From: CALXSC01 sp035470525
GTDB lineage: Bacteria > Pseudomonadota > Alphaproteobacteria > Rickettsiales > UBA1997
DNA: 9,114 nucleotides
Assembly (NCBI GenBank): GCA_035470525.1
Contig: DATIQT010000113.1
Span: 1-9,114, forward strand
Reading direction: 5' to 3'
Every line of letters starts with the position of its first letter. Position 1 is the first letter of the stretch. The position numbers were made by a program, and so were the translations under genes. The notes below the pieces were generated by a model. The model had not been told where the DNA came from and made no database searches. It saw nothing but the letters and a program-made list of their open reading frames with translations. This document shows positions 1 through 4,732 of the stretch, in pieces.

Positions 1-55
1 TGGAAAGACTACACCTTCCACGCGAGGAACGAGCGGTTGGAAACAAGCATTTGAA
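1..55. other. GC-rich, foldable segment at the left edge
   Basis: About 52% G+C over the first 50 bases, against a very AT-rich remainder. It can fold: TGGAA (1-5) can pair with TTCCA (16-20), or TTCCA-CGC (16-23) can pair with GCG (33-35) and TGGAA (38-42) with a 2-base bulge. These two pairings exclude each other. A reading frame on the plus strand is open from base 2 to the TAA at 86-88, reading ...RGTSGWKQAFEVEIRI..., and may be the tail of a gene or simply read-through of a repeat. I do not recognise it. It runs directly into the repeat at 56-149. Possibilities are the end of a structured RNA, the end of a mobile element, or the tail of a foreign gene. Confidence 0.35.
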
Positions 56-149
56 GTAGAAATTAGAATTTTGAGGAAAATTATTTAAAATTATAATTTG
101 ATTTACTATAAGTATTGAAATTGTTCAAATTTTATTTGCAGGAGGTCTA
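56..149 (+). repeat. Left copy of a two-module repeat, interrupted
   Basis: Module A is 56-80 (GTAGAAATTA... ending TTTTGAGGAAAA) and module B is 129-149 (ATTTTATTT-G-CAGGAGGTCTA). They are separated by 48 AT-rich bases. Both modules occur again, in the same order on the opposite strand, at 8976-9020, where they are directly adjacent. Module A differs by a few bases and one indel; module B matches at 20 of 21 positions. The extra 48 bases here are therefore either an insertion in this copy or a deletion in the other. Module B carries a perfect AGGAGGT Shine-Dalgarno sequence at 140-146, but no ATG follows (ATTAAAG instead). Confidence 0.75.
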
Positions 150-162
150 TTAAAGTATTTAA

Positions 163-181
163 TTCTAATTTAGTTTTAGAA
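163..181 (-). terminator. Weak hairpin downstream of the O-methyltransferase
   Basis: TTCTAA (163-168) and TTAGAA (176-181) form a 6-bp stem with a 7-base loop, 43 bases beyond the methyltransferase stop. The stem is AT-rich and there is no clean U tract. It is the only terminator-like structure seen at the end of this minus-strand unit, so the call is tentative. Confidence 0.2.
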
Positions 182-223
182 CTATTTAAATATTGAAAAA
201 TTCTGCTTATCTTTATATATTAT

Positions 224-895
224 TTATAATTTTATAGCAATAGTTAATCCTTCTTGCGTATTTATCATTATTGATAAATATTTATCTTTATCTGCAAGCA
301 TTTTATTAAATAATCTCATATTTTTTTGAGCTTTTATTCTTATTCTTTGATTTAAATAATCTTGATAAACTCCACCAGATAAAAATGTATTATCAGCAAC
401 TATAATACCACCTTTTTTTATTAATTTTTCTGATAGTTTTAAGTATTCAGGATAATTTGATTTGTCAGCATCAATAAAAATCATATCACACTCAATATTT
501 TTTGAAATCATATTATTAAGTTCTTCAATAGCATCACCATTTATGACTTTAATGTTTTTACTCAAATTGTTTTCTAGTTGGTTGAAGTTTTTTTGTGCAG
601 TGTTGGAGTTTTCTGGTTCTTTGTCTATAGTGTAGATTTTTGTGTGGGGTAGGGCACGAACTAACCAGATGGTTGAATATCCATATAGGGTTCCGATTTC
701 AATTATGTTTTTTATATTGCCAAGTTTTATTAGTAATTGTAAAAGTTTGCCTTCTTCTGGATTTATGGTAATAGCTTTATTATCTAATATACATTGATTT
801 CTAATATTTTTTAACAGATCATCTTCATTAGCATAAAGCTCTCTTATATAAGAGAGCTGTGAGGAAGAGTTTGCGAGGTCACTACTTTTACGCAA
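224..895 (-). CDS. Class I SAM-dependent O-methyltransferase (caffeoyl-CoA OMT-like family)
   Basis: The 223-residue product has the size and architecture of the small cation-dependent O-methyltransferases (Methyltransf_3 family). The SAM motif I is EIGTLYGYST (66-75), followed by an acidic ribose-binding residue at D91 and the GDA motif at 120-122. Expected divalent-metal ligands are D142 in FIDADKSNY, and D168-N169 in VADNTF. No signal peptide is present, so it should be cytoplasmic. The start is TTG at 895-893, which overlaps the last 8 bases of sdhD in another frame; there is no obvious Shine-Dalgarno and translational coupling is likely. The N-terminal SYIREL...DDLLKNIR stretch matches the usual family N-terminus, so the protein looks complete. 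A 22-bp palindrome lies within codons close to the start. The methyl acceptor cannot be inferred; family members act on phenolics, tRNA hydroxyuridine or other hydroxyl groups. The placement behind sdhCD suggests co-transcription rather than shared function. Confidence 0.88.
   Translation of the reverse strand: MRKSSDLANSSSQLSYIRELYANEDDLLKNIRNQCILDNKAITINPEEGKLLQLLIKLGNIKNIIEIGTLYGYSTIWLVRALPHTKIYTIDKEPENSNTAQKNFNQLENNLSKNIKVINGDAIEELNNMISKNIECDMIFIDADKSNYPEYLKLSEKLIKKGGIIVADNTFLSGGVYQDYLNQRIRIKAQKNMRLFNKMLADKDKYLSIMINTQEGLTIAIKL
837..858. repeat. Perfect 22-bp palindrome inside the O-methyltransferase gene
   Basis: AGCTCTCTTATATAAGAGAGCT is identical to its reverse complement. It encodes the SYIREL segment beginning about 37 bases after the methyltransferase TTG start. 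In the mRNA it could form a hairpin with an 8-bp stem (AGCTCTCT/AGAGAGCT) and a 6-base loop. The encoded residues fit the family's normal N-terminal helix, so it is not an in-frame insertion. Confidence 0.85.
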
Positions 896-1244
896 TGAAT
901 ATACCCATGAAGTGTAGTTGCAATATAGACAAAACCGTTGAAACAGCTACTATGATTGACAAAAAGTCGAAGATTAACATGAGTAGGTTTTTTAGATTTT
1001 GACTGATCTGACTGTTTTCTACTACATATTTTATGTCGAAGTTTAAATGATATAAAACAATAACTATAAAAAATATACCAAAAATGGCATTTATTGGGGA
1101 GTAGAAAAATACTGGTAAATAACCTACTGGATCTGAAATAATATAAAAGAATGATATCAAAAACCATGCCAATAATGGTAAAAGTATAAGTCCTGAAATT
1201 CCGTGTCTTGATAATGATATTTCTTTTCTTTCTTCATTCATCAT
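888..1244 (-). CDS. sdhD: Probable succinate dehydrogenase membrane anchor subunit D
   Basis: The product is a 118-residue hydrophobic protein, the usual length for SdhD, which with SdhC anchors the SdhAB catalytic dimer in the inner membrane and forms the quinone site. About three membrane segments are visible, near residues 17-36, 50-66 and 87-114. After a short polar N-terminus, SRHGISGLILLPLLAWFL resembles the R-x-(S/T)-G-hydrophobic first helix of the family. YHLNFDIKYVVEN (65-77) resembles the H...IIEDY motif, with H66 as candidate haem b ligand. The gene starts ATGATG; AGGA at 1254-1251 lies 6 bases upstream and overlaps the stop codon of the preceding gene. The following methyltransferase overlaps its stop. 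No sdhA or sdhB follows, which is unusual. The assignment rests on pattern and synteny with the neighbour, as sequence is divergent. Confidence 0.68.
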   Translation of the reverse strand: MMNEERKEISLSRHGISGLILLPLLAWFLISFFYIISDPVGYLPVFFYSPINAIFGIFFIVIVLYHLNFDIKYVVENSQISQNLKNLLMLIFDFLSIIVAVSTVLSILQLHFMGIFIA

Positions 1245-1252
1245 GATTTTTC

Positions 1253-1633
1253 CTATAAGATTATAAATAATGTAATAATTGTAAAAAGAACTGATACAAA
1301 AATATAAAGAGAATTATTAACTTTTGCAGAGTGCTTACTAATCTTTCCAAGATAATGTATAAATCTAAATCTTATTTCATTTAATATATAAAAATATAAA
1401 AAGAATAACCAAATTAGTAATAAACTTATATTAACCATGTGTGAAAATAAATTACAACCAAAGCACAAAATGTCATAAGATGGTGTATTAATGGTATAAG
1501 CCAAATTCACAAAATACCAACTAATAATTATAAGTCCAAAATACGCCACAAACACCGAAAAATTATACAATTTACAATAAATAGGCGTAATCTTTTTTAG
1601 ATTCAAAAATGGATCATCTGAATAAGTTATCAT
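1253..1633 (-). CDS. sdhC: Probable succinate dehydrogenase cytochrome b556 subunit C
   Basis: The product is a 126-residue membrane protein with three predicted helices (about 22-44, 60-82 and 105-125), the size and topology of SdhC. NLKKITPIYCKLYNFSV near the N-terminus resembles the RPLSPHLQIY...S start of the family. LNEIRFRFIHYLGK (84-97) resembles the N-G-I-R-H-L...D-x-G signature after helix II. It is divergent: the usual SHR-x-TG motif is not recognisable, and the position expected to hold the haem-ligand histidine of YHL-x-NGIR reads Y82 (FYILNEIR). It lies 8 bases upstream of the probable sdhD, the normal sdhC-sdhD order, which is the main support for both calls. No strong Shine-Dalgarno precedes the ATG at 1633-1631. 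A consensus -10 box lies 33 bases upstream. If not SdhC, it is a small three-helix membrane protein of unknown role. Confidence 0.6.
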   Translation of the reverse strand: MITYSDDPFLNLKKITPIYCKLYNFSVFVAYFGLIIISWYFVNLAYTINTPSYDILCFGCNLFSHMVNISLLLIWLFFLYFYILNEIRFRFIHYLGKISKHSAKVNNSLYIFVSVLFTIITLFIIL

Positions 1634-1650
1634 AAAAACAAATAATAATA

Positions 1651-1671
1651 TTTCTTATAAGAAAGATTATA
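1651..1671 (-). promoter_or_regulatory. sdhCD promoter -10 box with palindromic operator-like site
   Basis: On the minus strand a perfect TATAAT (1671-1666) lies 33 bases upstream of the sdhC start. The -35 region is poor (TTATTG or TTGTAT around 1687-1694). Immediately downstream of the -10, a perfect 14-bp palindrome TTTCTTATAAGAAA (1651-1664) covers the expected transcription start. TTATAAG is also directly repeated at 1655-1661 and 1667-1673, 12 bases apart. This is the position a repressor operator would occupy, but the regulator is unknown and such AT palindromes can arise by chance. Confidence 0.5.
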
Positions 1672-1781
1672 AGTTAAAATTAATAATACAATAAAAAAAA
1701 TTATTTTTTGTACTAGTTTATAACATTTAGGAAAAAATCCCCTTATTTTTTACTGGGTATTTATTAAAATATACTCAAAAC

Positions 1782-1834
1782 TTGTGCCGAGAATGTGAAT
1801 TGAACCCACGACCTACTGATTACGAATGAGTAAG
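1782..1834 (-). pseudogene. 3' half of a tRNA-Thr(CGU), decayed
   Basis: Read on the minus strand, the segment runs anticodon arm, variable loop, T arm and acceptor end. The anticodon arm ACTCA-TTCGTAA-TCAGT (1831-1815) carries anticodon CGT and one mispair. AGGTC follows as variable loop, then GTGGG-TTCAATT-CACAT as T arm with a mispair, then TCTCGGCA and CAA where CCA would be. The order and loop sequences are those of tRNA-Thr. No D arm or 5' acceptor strand is present upstream; the sequence changes to AT-rich repeat right after the anticodon stem. With mispairs and half the molecule missing it cannot be functional. A 3' tRNA half is what site-specific integration into a tRNA gene leaves behind, so this may be an old attachment-site relic. 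Confidence 0.72.
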
Positions 1835-1843
1835 TCAATTAAA

Positions 1844-1868
1844 TAATATAGTAATTAATATAGTAATT
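1844..1868. repeat. Tandem 12-bp repeat beside the tRNA fragment
   Basis: TAATATAGTAAT occurs twice head to tail (1844-1855 and 1856-1867), followed by one further matching T at 1868. It starts 10 bases from where tRNA similarity ends and continues into the gene remnant, so it marks the junction between the two. It may be a slippage or recombination scar. Confidence 0.7.
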
Positions 1869-1876
1869 CCCAAAAA

Positions 1877-2080
1877 TGGTGGGGAGTATTATTAAGATTT
1901 TGTTGTTTAGCTATAGTAGATTATTTAAGTAATTTGGATTTTTACTTTTATGGAAGTGATTTATCACCAATAATTTTAACAATAGCAAATAAATATTTTT
2001 CTTCTTTTTTGAATAAATTTTCTATTTATAATAGATCTGATATAAAAAAAATCATTGTTTATTTTAAAAAAACAATATAA
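1877..2080 (+). pseudogene. Start-less reading frame, probable 3' gene remnant
   Basis: A frame open from a stop at 1856-1858 to the TAA at 2078-2080 reads WWGVLLRFCCLAIVDYLS... and ends ...DIKKIIVYFKKTI. It has no ATG or GTG in frame; an internal TTG is the only alternative start. Codon choice and the mix of hydrophobic, aromatic and lysine residues look like real coding sequence for this genome rather than random AT-rich DNA. I do not recognise the protein. It starts just after the tandem repeat and the tRNA-Thr fragment, and ends 49 bases before lpxB, on the same strand. The best reading is the C-terminal part of a gene whose 5' portion was lost in the rearrangement that left the tRNA half. 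It could instead be a chance open frame, since 67 codons is not long at this composition. Confidence 0.4.
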
Positions 2081-2081
2081 A
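2055..2081 (+). promoter_or_regulatory. Possible lpxB promoter
   Basis: TTGTTT (2055-2060) and TATAAA (2076-2081) are separated by 15 bases, one or two fewer than ideal, and lie about 50 bases upstream of the lpxB start. The -35 box is also one arm of an imperfect AT-rich inverted repeat (2054-2076). The call is weak because this composition yields TATA-like boxes often. Confidence 0.3.
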
Positions 2082-2118
2082 ATATGAGAAAAATATGTTA
2101 AATGAACTTTTAATAAAT

Positions 2119-2132
2119 GGGAGTTATTAGTG
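2119..2132 (+). promoter_or_regulatory. Shine-Dalgarno that sets the lpxB GTG start
   Basis: GGGAG (2119-2123) lies 6 bases upstream of the GTG at 2130-2132. It supports GTG as the lpxB start; the resulting protein begins right before the conserved IFITAGEASGD, with no room for a later start. Confidence 0.7.
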
Positions 2133-3326
2133 TCAGATGAAAAAAAAATATTTATAACAGCTGGAGAAGCTTCTGGTGATTTATTGGGTGGAAAGATAAT
2201 AAATTCACTAAAAAGTGTTGCTGGAGATATAAATATTAAATTTTTTGGTGTTGGTGGTGAAAAAATGGAAAGTGAGGGTTTGAAATCAATTTTTCCAATG
2301 AAAGAATTATCTATTATGGGATTTTTTGAAATTTTACCAAGAATTTTTAAATTATTAAAAAGAATAAATAAAACTGTTAAAGAAATATTGGTTCAAAAAC
2401 CAGATATTATAATAACAATAGATTCACCGGGTTTTTCATTTAGAGTAATGAAAAAATTAAGATCTAAAAACAAAAATTTTTTTGATAATGTAAAAAAGGT
2501 TCATTTAATAGCACCTAGTATTTGGGCTTATAATGAAAAAAGAGCAAAAAAAATGGCTAAACTTTATAATTTATTATTATGTATTTTACCATTTGAACCT
2601 CAGTACTTTGAAAAATACGGATTGAAAGCAGAATTTATTGGACACCCAATTTTTGACAATACAGAAAAGTATAAATCAAAATATACAAGAAGTGATTTAT
2701 TAAAAAATTATAATATAACACTTGATGATATTGTTATAATATTAACACCAGGAAGTAGAGAAACAGAAATTGAAAGAATTTTTCCAATAATGATAGAAAC
2801 TATAGAAATTCTTAAAAAAGAATATGACGATAAATATAAAGATATTCAAATTTTTACATTTGTAAATAGCTATACAAGGGATTTAGTTGAGTTTATGAGC
2901 CATGAATATGAGTTTAATAATAGAATAATAACTGATGAAACAGAGAAACAAAAAATAACTTCATCAGCAAATATTGTATTAGCAAAATCTGGAACTAATA
3001 CATTTGAGTTTAATATATTTAATGTTCCTTTAGTAGTAGTATATACATTTAATTGGTTAACAAACAAAATTGCAAAAAAAATGATAAAAATTAGATACGC
3101 TAATATAGTTAATATAATGGCAAATAAAGAAATTATACCAGAATTTGTACTTGATAATGCAAAACCTGAATTAATTGCTGATAAATTGAATAAAATATTA
3201 AATGATAAACATCTTGCAAAACAACAAATTCAAGAAACAATACAAGTTATAAATAAACTTGGTTATAATTCCGATAATAAAGCTTCAATAAATGGAGCAA
3301 ACAAAATACTAGAGTTAATCAAATGA
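2130..3326 (+). CDS. lpxB: Lipid-A-disaccharide synthase
   Basis: LpxB (GT19 family) condenses UDP-2,3-diacylglucosamine with lipid X to give the beta-1,6 disaccharide of lipid A, at the cytoplasmic face of the inner membrane. The 398-residue length is normal. Visible family landmarks are AGEASGD (11-17), SIMGFFEILPR (61-71), TIDSPGF (96-102), APSIWAYNEKRAKKMAK (128-144), LPFEPQYF (153-160), GHP (171-173), PGSR (207-210) in the nucleotide-sugar region, and KSGTNTFE (286-293). The last motif is usually followed by LE rather than FE, a mild change. The start is GTG with GGGAG upstream. The stop TGA overlaps the lptA ATG as ATGA, so the two are translationally coupled and form an LPS operon. Neither lpxA nor lpxI, common upstream neighbours in alphaproteobacteria, lies directly upstream; a gene remnant does. 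Confidence 0.96.
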   Translation: MSDEKKIFITAGEASGDLLGGKIINSLKSVAGDINIKFFGVGGEKMESEGLKSIFPMKELSIMGFFEILPRIFKLLKRINKTVKEILVQKPDIIITIDSPGFSFRVMKKLRSKNKNFFDNVKKVHLIAPSIWAYNEKRAKKMAKLYNLLLCILPFEPQYFEKYGLKAEFIGHPIFDNTEKYKSKYTRSDLLKNYNITLDDIVIILTPGSRETEIERIFPIMIETIEILKKEYDDKYKDIQIFTFVNSYTRDLVEFMSHEYEFNNRIITDETEKQKITSSANIVLAKSGTNTFEFNIFNVPLVVVYTFNWLTNKIAKKMIKIRYANIVNIMANKEIIPEFVLDNAKPELIADKLNKILNDKHLAKQQIQETIQVINKLGYNSDNKASINGANKILELIK

Positions 3327-3793
3327 AAAATATATTTTTATTAGTTTTTTTATTATTATTTCCAAATTTGCTAAATGCAAAAACAGAAAATAATAGTAAA
3401 AAACCAATAGATATTTCTTCAGAAAAAGTAATAATTTACAGAGATAAACAGGAAATTGTTTTTTTAAACAAAGTAGTGGCAAAACAAGCAAAATTTACAC
3501 TTTATGCTGATAAAATGATAACTAAGTATAATAAAAACGATATAGAAACTATAAAAACTGAAAAAAATGTTCAATTTATATCCGATAAAACAAAAGCAAA
3601 AGGAGATATTGGTTTTTATGATTTAGCGAAAAATACAATTACATTACAAAATCATGTTTTTATTACAGAAAATAATTTAACACTTATGGCTGAGAGTTTT
3701 GAATATAATGTGCAAACCGGCAAAACTAAAATTACGGGAAGTAAAAATGAGAATGATAAAGTTACTATAATTCTTGATGATGATAAAAAATAA
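3323..3793 (+). CDS. lptA: Periplasmic LPS transport protein, LptA/OstA-like
   Basis: The 156-residue product begins with a clear signal peptide: a short basic start, a leucine/phenylalanine-rich core and likely cleavage after LLNA (residue 19). The mature part fits the OstA/LptA N-terminal domain: PIDISSEKVIIYRDKQEIVFLNKVVAKQ, then YADKMITKY, then KGDIGFYDLAKNTITLQNHV and LMAESFEYNVQTGKTKITG. These repeated beta strands form the beta-jellyroll that polymerises into the periplasmic bridge carrying LPS from LptC to LptD. LptA of this size is typical. It overlaps lpxB by four bases (ATGA). The alternative is another OstA-domain protein such as LptC; the lack of an N-terminal anchor and the soluble signal peptide favour LptA. 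Its stop lies one base from the stop of convergent dapF, and no strong terminator fits between them. Confidence 0.88.
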   Translation: MKNIFLLVFLLLFPNLLNAKTENNSKKPIDISSEKVIIYRDKQEIVFLNKVVAKQAKFTLYADKMITKYNKNDIETIKTEKNVQFISDKTKAKGDIGFYDLAKNTITLQNHVFITENNLTLMAESFEYNVQTGKTKITGSKNENDKVTIILDDDKK

Positions 3794-3794
3794 A

Positions 3795-4568
3795 TTATAT
3801 TTTAATATTACCGTCAAAAACATTAACAGCACTACCTGTCATAAAAATTTCATTATTTATCAATTGTATTTCTAAATCACCACCTCTTAATTTTAAAATA
3901 CATTTATCATCTATCACTCCAAGCTTATTCAGAACAGCAAATGTAGCACAAGAACCTGTACCACAAGAAAAAGTTTCACCGCAACTTCTTTCCCAAATCC
4001 TTATTTTTATAATATTTTTACTAATAATTTCCGCAAATTCAACATTTGTTTTCTTTGGAAAACCTTTATGATTTTCTACCTTATAACCGATTTCGCAAAC
4101 TGGAAATTTATCTACATTATCAACAACCATAACGGCATGGGGATTCCCTATTGAAACACATTGTAAATCGAATTCTCTAGCAGGATTTTGTAAAAAATCT
4201 GCTTTTCCCATGTTAACTTTAACACTGATAACTTCTTTTTTATCTAAAATTAATTCAACATATTTTATACCAGCTTCAGTTTCAATAGTAGCTTTTGTTT
4301 TTGAAATTATTTTTTCATCATAAGCAAATTTAGCTATACATCTTGTACCATTTCCACACATTTCAGCTTCTGTTCCATCTACATTAAACATTTTCATTCT
4401 AAAATCTGCAACTTTAGAAGGCAATACAAATAAAATACCATCTGAACCAATACCAAAATGTGGTTTGCATAAAAAAATTATATTTTCTCTAGTTAACTTA
4501 ACTTCTTCTTTGAAAGAATTAATAACAATAAAATCATTGCCACAACCATGCATTTTAGTAAATTTCAT
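3795..4568 (-). CDS. dapF: Diaminopimelate epimerase
   Basis: DapF interconverts LL- and meso-diaminopimelate in the cytoplasm, supplying peptidoglycan cross-links and lysine. It is a PLP-independent racemase using two cysteines, both present: C71 in the MCGNGTRC motif (70-77) and C202 in ETFSCGTGSCAT (198-209). Other family landmarks are MHGCGNDFIVI (6-16), GIGSDGILFV (39-48), MFNVDGTEAEMCGNG, GNPHAVMVVD (141-150) and ERSCGE (193-198). The usual family text is ER-G-x-GET, so SCGE is a small variation. The length, 257 residues, is slightly below the usual 270-280 but nothing essential is missing. ATG start at 4568; no clear Shine-Dalgarno is visible, with a short leader if the promoter at 4596-4623 is used. 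It stands alone rather than in a dap operon and converges with lptA. Confidence 0.97.
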   Translation of the reverse strand: MKFTKMHGCGNDFIVINSFKEEVKLTRENIIFLCKPHFGIGSDGILFVLPSKVADFRMKMFNVDGTEAEMCGNGTRCIAKFAYDEKIISKTKATIETEAGIKYVELILDKKEVISVKVNMGKADFLQNPAREFDLQCVSIGNPHAVMVVDNVDKFPVCEIGYKVENHKGFPKKTNVEFAEIISKNIIKIRIWERSCGETFSCGTGSCATFAVLNKLGVIDDKCILKLRGGDLEIQLINNEIFMTGSAVNVFDGNIKI

Positions 4569-4595
4569 ATAACTTTTTTTATTAGTTTATAGAAG

Positions 4596-4623
4596 AATAT
4601 AAATGGTTGTTTTTCTTTTTCAA
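4596..4623 (-). promoter_or_regulatory. dapF promoter
   Basis: On the minus strand TTGAAA (4623-4618) is followed after 16 bases by TATATT (4601-4596). Transcription would start near 4589, giving a leader of about 20 bases to the dapF ATG at 4568. Spacing and both boxes are near consensus, which is better than most AT-rich matches in the window. Confidence 0.5.
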
Positions 4624-4663
4624 GTTAAATTTGGAATTACTTATTTTTGTTAATCTTTATTTT

Positions 4664-4696
4664 ACTTATTATTAAGTAGATTATCTACTTATTATT
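4664..4696. repeat. Inverted repeat bounded by direct repeats, between dapF and the transglutaminase-like gene
   Basis: TAAGTAGAT (4673-4681) and ATCTACTTA (4683-4691) are perfect inverted arms around a single central T. The whole is bounded by a 10-bp direct repeat ACTTATTATT at 4664-4673 and 4687-4696. It lies 42 bases beyond the stop of the minus-strand gene at 4733, so it could end that transcript as a hairpin, but no U tract follows on the minus strand. It also lies about 50 bases upstream of the dapF -35 box, where a regulator could bind. Confidence 0.55.
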
Positions 4697-4732
4697 GTAT
4701 TTTAATTTACAAAAATCTGAATTGATAACACC

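Noticed and set aside
1..54. Plus-strand frame WKDYTFHARNERLETSI, vaguely like an SRAP (HMCES/YedK) NAR-x-ET motif
   Set aside because: Only 17 codons before a TGA, with no other family feature; too short to name, and another frame is open longer.
844..1167. Minus-strand open frame across the sdhD/methyltransferase boundary
   Set aside because: It overlaps two better-supported genes in another frame and shows no family features.
2054..2076. AT-only-stemmed inverted repeat followed on the minus strand by a T run, like a terminator
   Set aside because: There is no minus-strand gene upstream for it to terminate, and poly-A/poly-T stretches produce this pairing readily.
2095..2130. Eleven-codon ATG frame (MLNELLINGSY) ending in TAG that overlaps the lpxB GTG
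   Set aside because: No ribosome site of its own and no attenuator structure; at this composition such frames are common. The GGGAG nearby serves lpxB.
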